A DNA stretch of 64,000 bases from positions 930,001-994,000 of the forward strand of contig JAGTJL010000016.1 of NCBI GenBank assembly GCA_020746875.1, read 5' to 3'. Under the pieces are notes generated by a model. It made no database searches. It saw only the letters and a program-made list of their open reading frames with translations, and had not been told where the DNA came from. The stretch comes from Rhexocercosporidium sp. MPI-PUGE-AT-0058. Its lineage: Eukaryota > Ascomycota > Leotiomycetes > Helotiales. Within the stretch, counting starts at the first letter, position 1. Each line of letters begins with the position of its first letter. The translations under genes and the position numbers were made by a program. Shown here in pieces: positions 12,101 through 23,739 of this stretch.

Positions 12101-13577
12101 GAGAGGGCTCGAATTCCAACACCTTCAGTACGGCATTGGTAGTAGTTATATGAGCCTACTGTTGGCTTGTTTCCCAGGGTTGGGCTTGCTGTCGCTGCGC
12201 TAGAAACAGTCGATGATGACGAAGTAACTACCTGGTTTCGGGTGCTGAGGGATACAAAACTTGATGAGCTTAAGATTATTGAAGTTGCTGATGACGATGA
12301 AATCTTGGAACTGGAGCTTGTTGCTACGGAAATCGATGCAGTAGAGCTTCTTGAAGTGGAGATCGAAGAAAGTTTCGTCGAGCTCGCGCTTGAAACCTTG
12401 GAGCTAGAGACTGATGACGATTTTATCGACCCCGTTGAAGCTACCATCGTGCTGGAGCTTTTAATGGACGATAGAGATGATGTCTTGGTGCTGCTTGAAA
12501 GAATGGAGCTTTTCGATGAAGCGGTCGAGACCACACTGGAAAATATGGACGTTGAGCCCGTCGATGTTGTTGTTGACACCAGACGAGTGCTAGAAGATGA
12601 AAAGACTGAACTCGTTGAGGAAACTAAGCTCGTCGTAGTCCACGGTGGCAGACTAACCATCCTGTTGAAGTCATAGACATCCAGTCTAGATGGTCCTCCG
12701 CAGTACTCAGAGAAGTTGCCATTGCAAAGCATAGAGCAGCCAGATACTCCCTCGGGGCCAGGGTCGCGCCGTTGAGAATAGAATTGTCACAGTAGCATTC
12801 GCCTGAATATTCAACTCCGGCGAGATTGTAACCTGCTCCTTGACATGCGGTCACGCAGTTGCTCACGGACATGTTGTTGGAACCACCAACAACTGCGACA
12901 CCGTGGTCGAGAGCACGTCCAGCGATTCCCTCAGTATAACATCCAGAGAATTCCCACAGTCCCGGGCCTGGGTTTGTTGTTGGTCCAGTCTGCCCATTCC
13001 AGAAAAGGTTCAAGCGATTTGCACCACCACACTAGAAGACAAAGGTGTTAGTAAACAAGGCAAGCATGGGTACCAAAGCATGGGTACCAAATCTGGTAAT
13101 AGGCATAGTAATGTCTTACGGGCTCAGTCGCATTTCCAGAGCAGGCAACATTGCAGTCGGCCGCAGGAGCTGGTCCAGATCCTGAAGCAAGAGCATTACC
13201 ACAATAGCACTCCTCTGCATATTCAGTACCAGCATAAATGTAGCCAGCTTTCTCACAATAGGCAATGCAAGACTCATCAGTCATTGCAGTGTTGTTGGTG
13301 TAGCCGCCTCCGGTTAGAGTTCGGCCGACATCACTAAGTAGTATTAATACCGAGCCAGGAGTGAATGGTGCCAAACTTACACGTAACAGCCTTGGGACTT
13401 CCAACTCCCAGGAAGAGTTGAGGGTAACACAAGATCCCGCTTTCCAATTATGGCAGCATGAGTTGTAGAGATCTGCTGAAGGTCAGAAAATTCTCGCCTC
13501 AGGTTCAGTCGCCAGTGATCACTTACTGAGGAAATCCAAAGTAATGCTCCAAGAGCAGAACCCATCTTCGAGACCAT
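9145..13577 (-). CDS. WSC-domain glyoxal oxidase (copper radical oxidase, AA5_1-like)
   Basis: Nine exons separated by eight short introns encode one long secreted protein. Exon 1 (13527-13577) gives a signal-peptide start, MVSKMGSALGALLWISS. Five WSC domains follow, each with GCY/GCW, ECYC-type and EYCGG-type cysteines. A roughly 150-residue Ser/Thr-rich mucin-like spacer lies between the second and third. The catalytic part (from about 10840) is a seven-bladed propeller plus C-terminal DUF1929 domain. Residues matching the copper-radical site are visible: Cys in TDVFCAAGL, Tyr in RWYPSAM, Tyr-His in ARLYHSEA and His in STHGNAMGQR. Family enzymes oxidise simple aldehydes or alcohols to acids with release of H2O2; WSC domains bind wall glycans. 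The frame breaks once, near 12751, inside the second WSC (LAP.EGVSGCSMLCNGN), where one base appears missing. Confidence 0.88.
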
Positions 13578-16047
13578 CTTGCACTTGCAGATGATATCAA
13601 TTGGGTCCGGTATTAAATTATGAGGTATTAGAGCTCTTCATGAAGATTCGCAACGTCCATAAACGAGTGAGAACGGGTAACGACAGTTGTGGTGAGGTGA
13701 GGCTGCACAAGAAAACCGAGCGAGGCGGCGAGGTCATATAGCAAACACACTGCAGGGTACAGGGTAAAGAGACCATCAATACTCTCCACTCCATGCGGGC
13801 GATTTTAGACAGGGGAATATGCGGGATGTCGAGGCTAATCAGCACTAACCTAGCTATCCTTCGTGTCAAGAGGAAGCGAGCCCCATTTTGACGATATGGC
13901 CGATATCACGAAGCTCGGAGATTTTTGGACGGCACGGCTCCCCTGAACCTGGCTCCAGATCAGACAATGGTTTCCTTAAACCGCGCATGGTAGTTTGGCA
14001 GGAGATATTGAAGCCTTTGGGATACGGGAAAGGCATCAAGACGAGCGGCTTGGTCGCTATTGCTCAACTGAATCTGACACAAGGTTACTTGAAGCAGTGC
14101 GTCTTTCGCAAAGACAATGTGCATTCTTCAAGCCACTAATTATTTCTGCAGTATCCTTGACGCGTCAACAAAAGCTTATCTACGGGGGTAGGTAAGCAAC
14201 CAGGGGGTAGAGTTCCATCGAGCATGCATAATCTGACGAATTGAGGCTCGGTCTCGCTCGAAAACCAGGCCTCACACTGTAACTTCCTGGAGACTATTGA
14301 ATGAATGCAGCAACTGCTGGCCTGGTCCATTTCCATCGATGGCCGATGGTCTGCTATTGTTTCTGGTGGTTGCTCGTCGTCCTCACTACCACATCACATC
14401 CAAAGTCCAGACCATCAAATCCGTCAACTAGTGAGGGGTAAGGTCGGTCTCTCCAAACAAGCCATAGATGATACTACAAGAATTAGACAAGATACTGACT
14501 AGGTGCACTGCACTGCGTAGGTACTGCGGATGAAATGACCTGGTGATGACTGATGTGCTGTGCTTGGCAGGGGTACAGCATTAAGTAGCATACAGACCCC
14601 TCATCGAGCCTTGCCCGGAGGTCGAGCCGGTCAGCAGCGTTATCTTTCCATCCCACCATCACTACTCCACTTTAAATGAAGCTGGCCGCATCTGGTCTGA
14701 GGCGTCGCTCTGCGAGGATAAGGGGTCGAAGAAAAGACGATAGTGGGAAGGTGCGGGATTTTCTGGCCGTTTGATGATAGCGGTTGCTATTTGTAGCTTA
14801 GGTAAGTTAAATTGGTGCTTCGTGTCGCCGATGAAGCTTTATTTAAAAAGAGATGGTCTAGAATGGAATGAGTTGTTGGTGGTGATGTTAGACGCCGTGG
14901 GCGGGGCGTAGAAGTGGCAGAAGCTTGTCTCCTGAAAGTCTCAGCCTTTAAAGCCCGCCAAGCCCCTAAGAAAAACCTCGCTTGGCCAATTACAATGCCA
15001 CGTGTTGTTTGTTTTCATCAAATCCACTCCCTCGTTTTGCTAGCTGTTGTCGATGAGATGCATGGCTTTCAATCATAATCATAATCATTATCGTCCATCC
15101 GATCACGGCAATAAGTGGTCTTCTCTGAGATCGTTTCGAGTGCCGAGGATATCTCGACCTCAAATTCGATCAGTCAAGTTACACTTGTCTTCAACTCACC
15201 AGTCTGTCTCAAGTCGTTGAGCGGTGTGTTGTGTTCTGAAGACGGCGTTGAGAAGATGATCTCGATCGATGATTCTGACTTCATGCTGGGTTTTCAGCAT
15301 ACTATTTTCGATCCTTTAAAACCCCCACGAGCAAACGGCCCCCCGAGGAGTTCGACCTTGGTCTCCGAGTGCGTCTAATTTTGAAAATTTCGGGATAGTG
15401 GATGTTGAAATGCCAGTCTGAGTCCAGAGAGAGAAAGAGTACAAATCCGAGGCACGCCTTCGACTGACCTACATCAGGGTTGAATCGAGTGGACTTCGTT
15501 GTCATATTTCTTCCGAACCACATGACACCAGCAGAACACAGATCTAACCAAGCGGGATATGCTGTATGCTATTCGTTATGGTGCAGTAATTGTGCAGTCT
15601 CTCATAGAGATGAGCGATGATACTTATCAGTTCTAACATACTATTTTAGGTCGCTAATTTAGGAATCTAGATCGCTAACCGTACGTTACACGCTAGGGGT
15701 GCGAAATTAGGGTATGCCATCTGTAGCCGAGAAACCCAAACAATTACCTCCTTACCGATATGCTTGATGAGCGATGATATTAGTTCAATATGACTTGTTA
15801 TTTAATCTAACATGAGAGAATTTTACTTCTAGATAGCAATGAATCGGACTCGAGATGCTAGTGCAAACAATGTGGCATGCATGATGTCGTCTGCCACTGC
15901 GTTTGTAATCACCTCGCTTATCTTGCGCCCTGCCGAAAACATGGTATTCTCAACTCTGTAGATCAATTACCATGGGGCGATCGGTTATAAGAAATGAAGA
16001 ATCCCACGTCTAGGCTCTAGTCCTGCATTCCCACTCTAAGATTTATT
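13578..16047. other. 2.4-kb intergenic region
   Basis: This is the upstream region of both the minus-strand oxidase and the plus-strand ACC deaminase-like gene. Short open frames (for example 15115-15378) have no domain or codon pattern to support them. A degenerate (AATCAT)n stretch occurs near 15073-15090. I see no mobile element or RNA gene. Confidence 0.45.
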
Positions 16048-17199
16048 ATGACGAACACCGAGCCTTTTAACCTACCGGAGCCACTCCGCTCCATCAAGAA
16101 GCTGCAGTTTCTCTACCCGCACGCCTCACCTATCGAACCACTCAACCGTCTGACATCCGAACTATCGAAGCTATACCCAGGAGCCGGCTCCAAACCGAAG
16201 TTGTGGATTAAGCGTGAAGACAGCAATTCCGGAGTTGCATTCGGTGGAAACAAGATCCGGAAACTGGAGTATGTCGTAGCAGATGCAGTTGAGAAGGGAG
16301 CGACGGTACTGGTGTCTACTGGAGGGCTGCAGTCGAATCATATGAGGCATGTTGCTGCCGCAGCTGTGCGGTCTGGTTTGAAGGTAAGATTAAAATTTCT
16401 AAATCAATGTTTTATCTATCTAGTTACACATGAGATTGCAGTGCGATTGATGGCGATAGGCACATCTCCTTCCAAACGACCTCGTGAAGTCCACCGATCT
16501 AGAATACAAAAATCTAGGCAACATACAGATGACACACCTCCTTGGTGCAGAGCACTCACCATACGACTCCGACCCAGATGAAATTCTGAAGTCGCTTGCC
16601 GCACAGGGCGAGATTCCGTACTGGATCCCATCAGGAGCGAGTACACATCCATTGGGCGGATTAGGGTACGCGAGATTTGCATTCGAGCTTGTCCAGCAGG
16701 AGGTGCAGATGGGTGTGTATTTCGATACTATTATTGTGGCTTGTGCGAGTGGGAGTACGCTCGGTGGTATGATTGCTGGATTTAAATTCATTGAGACTTT
16801 GAATGGGGATGGAGGGGATGAAGGGAGGATGAGGAGGGTTGCGGTGGGTGTTGATGCGTTTGCTGGGCCGCCTGGGAAAACGAAAGAATCTGTGTTGCGC
16901 TCGTCGAGGACAACAGCGGCTGTTTTGGGTCTTGATCAGTCGGTTGTGAAGGAGGGGATGTTGTTGTTGATGAGAGGTGGAATGCGGGGAGCTATGGGTT
17001 TGTTGATGAGAGGACGAGGGGTGCCATTAAACTTCTTGCGGGCTTAGAGGGAATCTTGACTGATCCTGTCTATACGGGGAAGGCTTTGGCGGGAGTGATT
17101 GAGAAATATCGGCTGGGGGAATTTTCGGGTCGGGAGAATGTGTTGTTTGTTCATACCGGCGGGGTGGCGTCGTTGAGCGCTTATCCAAATGTTAGGTGA
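16048..17199 (+). CDS. ACC deaminase / D-cysteine desulfhydrase-like PLP enzyme, one frameshift
   Basis: Two exons (16048-16383, 16460-17199) encode about 358 residues, close to the size of fungal ACC deaminases. Exon 1 has the signature [21 protein letters not shown]; the Lys in GGNK is the expected PLP Schiff-base residue, and [15 protein letters not shown] carries the Ser/Asn substrate loop. Exon 2 has [19 protein letters not shown] and [14 protein letters not shown], the phosphate-binding loop. Near 16954-16957, in a GGGG run, the frame shifts by one base. The other frame then gives the expected ending ([20 protein letters not shown] and [17 protein letters not shown]). ACC deaminases cleave the ethylene precursor to 2-oxobutanoate and ammonia; the closely related D-cysteine desulfhydrase activity cannot be excluded. 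The gene is either newly inactivated or carries a sequencing deletion. Confidence 0.82.
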
Positions 17200-17360
17200 T
17201 CGTCTGTTAATTGTCTTTGAAATCGATTCCATCTTTAACTTGGCCCAAGGTGTTAATTGACGCCGTTGGAAGCTCAAGTTAATTGAAGAGCATAGGAAGT
17301 AAAGAGGCTTTCTCTTTCGAAGTACTTAAGTCCTGGGGAATTGGAGTCCTCCTTCTTGGC

Positions 17361-18340
17361 ATGGATTGGCTCGTAGAAGAGCATATATACCGGCGGAATT
17401 GCTCCTTCAATCGCGGAACAGGGAATCTCCCCGCAGACATTCTCTTGGCTGCCGATACTCTCACCGGCAAGAATATCTCAAGGCAGAGCCCCGAGTCTGA
17501 GCCTGAGTATGAAGCCAATGAACCCTACATTCGCAAACTTTCCGGGGTAGTAGTATGGAGCATGGACATATGCTCTATCCTACACCATCTACAACCCAAC
17601 ACCCGCGCCGAGCAAAAATACGAGCGTCACAAGAGAATCACGAACACTGTCGAAGCAGCAGCAACGTACGTAGGCGATCTCGATTTCTTCATCAGGCTCA
17701 TTAATGAGCAAGGAGTGATCGATGCCTCAGAGAACATGTATTTCGGGAATCCTCTTCGTACTGCTATCTTGCAAAACCACTTCCATCTAGCGGTGTTTCT
17801 GCTGGACAATGGTGTATATGTAAATCATGGCAAATGGGGGACGGGATTTGGCAAGACTGCCTTGCAGGCTGCTGGGGCTACAGGACAGCATCGCTTCGTT
17901 GAGTTACTTCTGTATTCTTGGTACGGTTGTCACACTTCCGGTCGGGAATTCGACTCTGCGGTCCTAAACGCGGTCTCTGGGGGCCATCTACCTGTTTTCA
18001 GATATTTTATGGAACGAAGAAATATAGATCCTACGCTTGAGTTCTGCAATCGTATGCTTATGGAGGCGGCAATGAATAGACGGGAAGAGATGTGAGGCTC
18101 GCTCTACAGATGGGGGCCGATCCGAACAAGGGAGAGGGGTGCAATAGGTGGCGGGTCCCTATCACGGCGGCTGCTAATCGTGGGCATGCTGGTATTTTAA
18201 AGTTACAATTGGAGAATGGCGCTATGAAAAAAAGATGGGGGAGGCATGATACTATGACTGCGGCGACCCGAGGAGGAGGATGGAAGGGCGTACTTCGTGT
18301 CTTGCTGGAGTATAAGCAGGAGGATGCGAGCAGTGATTAA
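17361..18340 (+). CDS. ankyrin-repeat protein, one frameshift
   Basis: The first frame (from MDWLVEEHIYRR at 17361; open further upstream without ATG) has degenerate ankyrin units. Examples are GNPLRTAILQNHFHLAVFLLDNG, KTALQAAGATGQHRFVELLL and LNAVSGGHLPVFRYFMER. It stops at 18095 just after MNRREEM. The neighbouring frame continues the solenoid: VRLALQMGADPNKGEG, PITAAANRGHAGILKLQLENGA and GWKGVLRVLLEY, to a stop at 18340. A single extra base near 18085-18090 would join the halves into one protein of about 326 residues. Ankyrin repeats mediate protein contacts; no catalytic domain is seen. It starts only about 160 bp after the ACC deaminase-like gene. The N-terminus is uncertain and might include an upstream exon. 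Confidence 0.62.
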
Positions 18341-19410
18341 AAGAATTTCATTCACAGAGTATCACGGCATGAGGGTCATATAAGTTGATTGGTGAGATAG
18401 CTGATGTCAGGCGATCAATTTTGAGGAATCAAAGACTTCAAATATGTTGATAACCGGCTAGCGTAGGCAGGTGATTCATGGGCCATAATCGCTTGGGAAA
18501 GTGCATCTTGTCTTATCGCATTTGTTTCTTATAACAAAACCTAATTTTACCACATCTTTCGGTTAGGAAGATGAGAATCATAGAAAATACTATGGCAGGG
18601 ACACCTCATATTACTTCGTCACGTGGCTGACTCGGCTCTTCTCATGTAAAAGAGATCAATACTTAGTACTTCTATAACGACCACGAATCATATACATATT
18701 CTATCTAAAGCCTTCTTTTCTTCTTCTTTGTTGCCAAGCTTGCGTCCTTCAAATATTGGACATCCCTAGAAATTATCAAGTTCTTATTTACTGAAGTGAG
18801 GAAACTCCCTAGTACCTCGCTCATTGTCACTTCTCTTATTATGCGGTTTTAGACTCCGCCCTCTCCACGATACAATAGCAAGAGAAGAAACTTTCTTTAG
18901 TTGATTCAAACAAAACTTATCTCAAAAAGAAAAGCAAGAGTTCTAGTGCTATAATTGCAATTGTGAAAAAGTCCGAATCGGAACCCTGGCCTACCTTCTA
19001 GTAAATCTAAGCCTAACGATAAGAGTTTCGAATGCTTTTGATTACTAAGATTTAATAGACTATGTTACACAGCAAATTAAATCTTATGAGTAACCATTTT
19101 GTTTATAAGTAAATAAAAAAGTCAGAACCTATTTACTCTACTTTTATCTATTTCGTATTAGGAGATTCTGTATACTTTTCTAAGCGTCTTAACTGTAAGA
19201 TAATTAAGAGATCTGTATACAAGGAGTAAAAGGTTAACGTGTTAAAGTGTTCTCGTGATCTTTTTCGTACCCCAAAATCTGGATTCTGAAATTATCATGC
19301 GAAGTTTCGACGGCAGACATTTCAAATACTACAGTATTGTGAACCGCTGGACCAGCGTCCAATAGGAAATAGTTGCCATAAACAAATCCGGACAGTTATC
19401 AAAACCCCCC
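18341..19410. other. AT-rich intergenic region
   Basis: Between two convergent genes. AT content rises from about 18500 to 19250, with many short A/T runs and no credible frame. It could be an old degraded repeat, but no terminal repeats or transposase fragments are visible. Confidence 0.4.
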
Positions 19411-21628
19411 TCAGAAGTTTCTCTCATACAGCGGCAGCGGTGTACCCAGCAGCTTCGCCTTAATCTGTAACGCCAGAAACCTCGAATAATACCTCGCCAG
19501 CCCAATCGTACCACCATGATACCACATAGCAGGATCTAACTACGTCATCAGCACTCCATTCATATCAGATCATGTAATAAGCCGAACTCACGACCACTAG
19601 GTTTGAACGCCCCTTTCACTTCTCCCTCACGATCCAACCCCCAGTAATCACCCATCGACTCCGCGACTTCATCTCCGAAGATCTCTTGCACGAGATATCG
19701 CATATTGCCTTCGAAACCCGTCGCGAAGACGATGACGTCTGCTTTGAGGTGCGTGTCATCGCTGAGAGTGAGGCCGTCTTGAACATACCGTGTGGGAAGA
19801 GCGTCGGATTTGACCTTGATCTACAAAACTTCTAGATCAGAATTCTAGCTTCCAACCTGTCCGCCTAAGCGAGTAGGAAAAATAGAGAAACTTACCAAAC
19901 CATCCGCCACCATCTTCGAACCTCCGACGTCGATGTAATGACCCCCACCTCGAGCATACAAGCAGTGCTGTATGCTTCCCCATCTATCTAATTTGAAGCC
20001 TGCTCGTTCCAGGGCGTCGAATCGCTCGGGCTCCCGACGCGCTTGTTCGTGGAGGGCGACTTGGCTGATTAGGTCGAGGACTGCGAGGGGTTGGGTTTGC
20101 GAGGAGCGGTCGGCTGTTGTGGTTGGGATGGTACCGTTGTAGGATACTAGATCTAAGTGTGAGTAGTTGAGGTCTTATGGTGGATCTTGGGTGGGAAGGG
20201 TAGGAGAGATGTACGGCGGGAGATTTTCATGTAGTATTCCACGGGCAGGACATCTGTGTTTTTGATTAATAATGAGAGTTGGGTGCGTCTAGGGATGAGT
20301 TCAAACATGTCTTTGATCGCTGAATCATGGTGACTGACGCTAGCCCAGCATTGACCATGTCAACGGCCACATCGTGGGCTGTGTTCGCTGTGCCTATCAC
20401 TACTCCGTGTTTGCCCTTCCACTTTGAAGCATCTATGTATTCCGCTGAGTGCAGAACAACTCCTTGAAAAGCTTCCTGTAAAATGCGTCAGGTCTTAATT
20501 CAGAGATGCGCAAAGGGTGCAACGTACCCGATTGGGATAATTTGGCATTTTTGGTACTTGACCGCCAGCTCCACCAGCGACAACTATGTTAGAACAAGTG
20601 ACAGATTGCTCTTTTCCATTTCGTCGAAGGCACAATACCCATTTCTCCTTGGTTGAGTCCCATGTTCCGGAGATTGGTTTGGTATCCAGCCAGATATTCT
20701 GGAAACATAGTTAGTTCACACGAAGTCTTCCATGCGTCGTTGAGACCTTACAATATCGAACTTTGAAACCCAGCTCTGGTGGCCTTCAGCCAAGTCATCT
20801 CTAGAAAGAAACTCTTCGTAAGTAGATGGAAATGTTCTTTCAAACGGTAGGTGAGCTTGAGAAGTCAGCCAACTATCATTTTGCAGTCACGATGTGAGGG
20901 TCTTACCATATTCTCTACTGGTATGTACTAGGTAAGTCAGTCAATTCCGAGGTTTGAAGTCTCGGTTCAAACTCACACCGTGCTGAATTATATCGAGTTT
21001 TCCAGCTATCTCCAACATTTTGGTGCTTGTCTAAAACCACGTAGGATATCCCAAGTGCTTTCATACGTCCAGCTGTACTCAACCCAGCCTGCCCACCGCC
21101 GATAATCACACAGTCGAAATGACTTGGTTGTTGATGTCTATTCTTCAACCCACTTGTCTTGTTTACAGGCTCAAGAACATCCACATCGCCATCTAATTTT
21201 AGCTGTTCCAAAATACTCCTCATCACCCAGATTCGCCACTTCCCATCCTCGCCAGGTACCAGATTCATAAACCCCGAGCATGTCGTTCGAGGAGCAGCAT
21301 TCGTCTCAAAAGAAAAACGTGTTTCAATCCATGATGATCCCTGGGGAAGACGGACGATACGAGAAGAGTTGTGATCGAGTACAAATGCCTCGGCTTTGGC
21401 TCGCTTGGTTGTCTCCTGCCAAACTGTGGCGATTGAGGATGCGGAGTAGAAAGTTCGCAACGTCCCTGTCAATGCGAATATGTCTCTCCATACAGCATCG
21501 AGGGCGAAATGATCCTCTTTCAAATCAGAGATAATTTTTGAGAAGTCTGCTGCGATGGTAGCTGCATCTGTTTCTGAGGGGATGGGGAGGGTTGGGAGTG
21601 CGCAGGGGAAGTCAGTTAAGGTGCTCAT
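19411..21628 (-). CDS. flavin-containing monooxygenase with NTF2-like N-terminus
   Basis: Nine exons read cleanly when spliced. The start at 21628 (MSTLTDFPCALPTLP) is preferred over an in-frame ATG 12 codons upstream. Residues about 30-165 look like an NTF2-like leader (ALDAVWRDIFALTGTLRTFY). A Rossmann FAD motif follows, CVIIGGGQAGLSTAGRM. After the SARLHTSREYAHLPFERT junction come an NADPH loop (GVVIGTANTAHDVAVDM) and the FATGFEGN motif typical of FMO/Baeyer-Villiger-like enzymes. The protein ends HGGTIGLARYYSRFLALQ..LYERNF. Exon 1 ends at 20977 with a GTGAGT donor, and one internal intron near 20300 uses a weaker GTTTGA donor. The enzyme would add oxygen to a nucleophilic N, S or carbonyl of an unknown small molecule. 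Family assignment is strong. Confidence 0.88.
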
Positions 21629-23739
21629 GGCTGATATCGATAAAGTAGTAGAAACGAACGTCAATATAAAAATGAAGCAGCTTCAGCCATATGATTCAAG
21701 AGTCTTCTAAAGGGACGTGGTTTGTGGAAGGTTTGTACCTTGGACCCCACTGTCCAGAAGTGGGGCAGCCTAGGAACCGATGGTACATATTGAGGAGGAA
21801 TGTGGGGAAGACGTCGAGGCGTTTTGCCGGCGCATGATACTCGACCGGTTGAGGGAGAAGTTGCAAAACCTTATTTCCAAGACAAATACGGCTATTGAGC
21901 TTAAGGAGAGAATACCACAAAAGTATTGGATTTATGTGACTTGGTGTCACTCACTACGGAAAACGTGTACTCAGAAATAAAACCACAATCGCATCGGTTT
22001 GATGGATCGGGGTACTCCTGAGCGAAAACACGATATGCTTGCAAGGCTGTGAGCAAATCGTTTCATTGTCATCTCGTTGGTAAAAAATGGATGTGAAGCA
22101 CCGGCTTTCTGCACATTCGAGCCAAGGGAACTTCTTGCATCAAGCAATACTCTATCCGTTGCTGAGATATAGCGCTCCACCACTGATCTCCCGTTCCATG
22201 AAAAAGAAATCCTCCAATTGCTCTCGCGCCGCCCCATGTCAAGAGCTCTCCCCGAATTGTCCCCATGTCGTTCGTGTTTGTGCCCTCCGTCGTCAAGTCC
22301 TTGCAGCAAGACATTTGATATCAATTCTTAGTCTGACACGATCCGCACTTGGATCCTTTCTTGACCAAAGCATCGCTGTTGCTGCAGTTGACTTTATAGG
22401 TGAGACTGGTGATAGGCTGGGCGATGGGGGAACTTTGGCCCATGATCACGCTGGTGGGTGGAATGTTGTCGAGTTGCATTCTGCTGTCCTCATCATCAGT
22501 TCAATGTTCCAGCTTTCTTGCATGGGAATGATTCACACGAGGTCTATGTAGAGTCTTCTGACAAGTGCTGGTCCAAAAGCGAGTCTTGATTTTTCTTGGT
22601 GTGTTTTTTTGACTTAGGTTAAGGAAGAAAGCAGAATAGAGGGTTATGACTTGGATTGTGAGATTTAAGAATGTGGGAAGGTCAGGTTCTCTTATAGGTA
22701 AAAATCTCGACTGGTTTCCTATTAAAATTTCAGCATGAAGAGGAGGTGCCAATATCCCTCTTTTCGCCCTTTACCTTTGATCCTGTATCATTGCATGATG
22801 TTCCTTGATTGGAATGCCATCAGTGGATGTCGTGCTCCCATGCATAGTTTTTTGAAGTAGCCTGTGTTGCTAAACCGGGCGTAAATTTGCTCTTACAAGC
22901 CAAATGATCCATGTTCGAGGTTCGCCTTGATCATCACAGACTGCTCCTTATCTTGCACTCCCACATTCTATCCCGCAAGTGGTGTGATTTCTCATATTAA
23001 GAGTTCAAAAAGCGTGATTCCGATTCCGGTTGGCCTGTTACGAGTGTAGAAGGTGCTGTGTAGCCACCCGAGAATGACCAATACAGTCTGTACTGTGATC
23101 ATAGGGTTGCAAAGCTTGCCATTCGCTTCAGTAGCTTGGAAGATAGAGCGCCGTGTTAGAAAATACTGCAAAGACGGGCGAAATACTTTATATCACAAGT
23201 CTGATATGATAATCTGTAAAGGGGCTACCTGGTTGCTCAGTATGAATTCTGCAAGTTTTAGCCTATCTTATTCTGGAAGATGGCACTTGATAGATATAGC
23301 AGCCTCATAATGGAAGTCTGGCTGGTACGGTTGGGCTGGAAATGTAGGCTGGTAACTTGCGAGACACCTGAGGCTATTACCCTTTTTGTTGACTCCCACT
23401 TAAACTGATATGCTCGTTCACTTAGACTTACCCAAAAATAAATAAAAATAGCTACGTTCTGGTATCTCCCGAGTAGTAACATCGAGAATTCATCAAGCTA
23501 CCTTACCTAATTACCTACCTACCTAGGTACATAGGGAGTTTGCCGACTCACGTGACTGTCGTGTATGAGGTTGCGGGAGCGTGCCATCGCTACTTACTTC
23601 TGTAATTCGTTCAATGTTACGCACATCGGCTCTCATTCAAGTCAAAACATTTTTCTACTTATGGTTCGAGATTCAAACAGGCGCCTTCCACGCAACTACC
23701 TACTCAGGCAAAGCCTACAAAGTACACGAATGATAGGAG
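21629..23739. other. 2.1-kb divergent intergenic region
   Basis: Upstream region of both the monooxygenase (minus) and the kinase-like gene (plus). The only small frame of note is on the minus strand at 22321-22479 (52 codons; C-terminal GSKCGSCQTKN). It has no recognised family and may be chance. A four-base repeat of CTAC/TACC type (ACCTACCTACCTAGG) lies near 23512-23527. Confidence 0.4.

Noticed and set aside
12167..12676. 169-codon acidic frame on the plus strand
   Set aside because: It is the antisense of the Ser/Thr-rich spacer of the WSC-oxidase, where Ser codons read as Glu, Asp and Val on the other strand.
22321..22479. 52-codon minus-strand frame ending GSKCGSCQTKN
   Set aside because: Small Cys-containing frame with no homologue recognised and no splice support; kept only as a note in the region.
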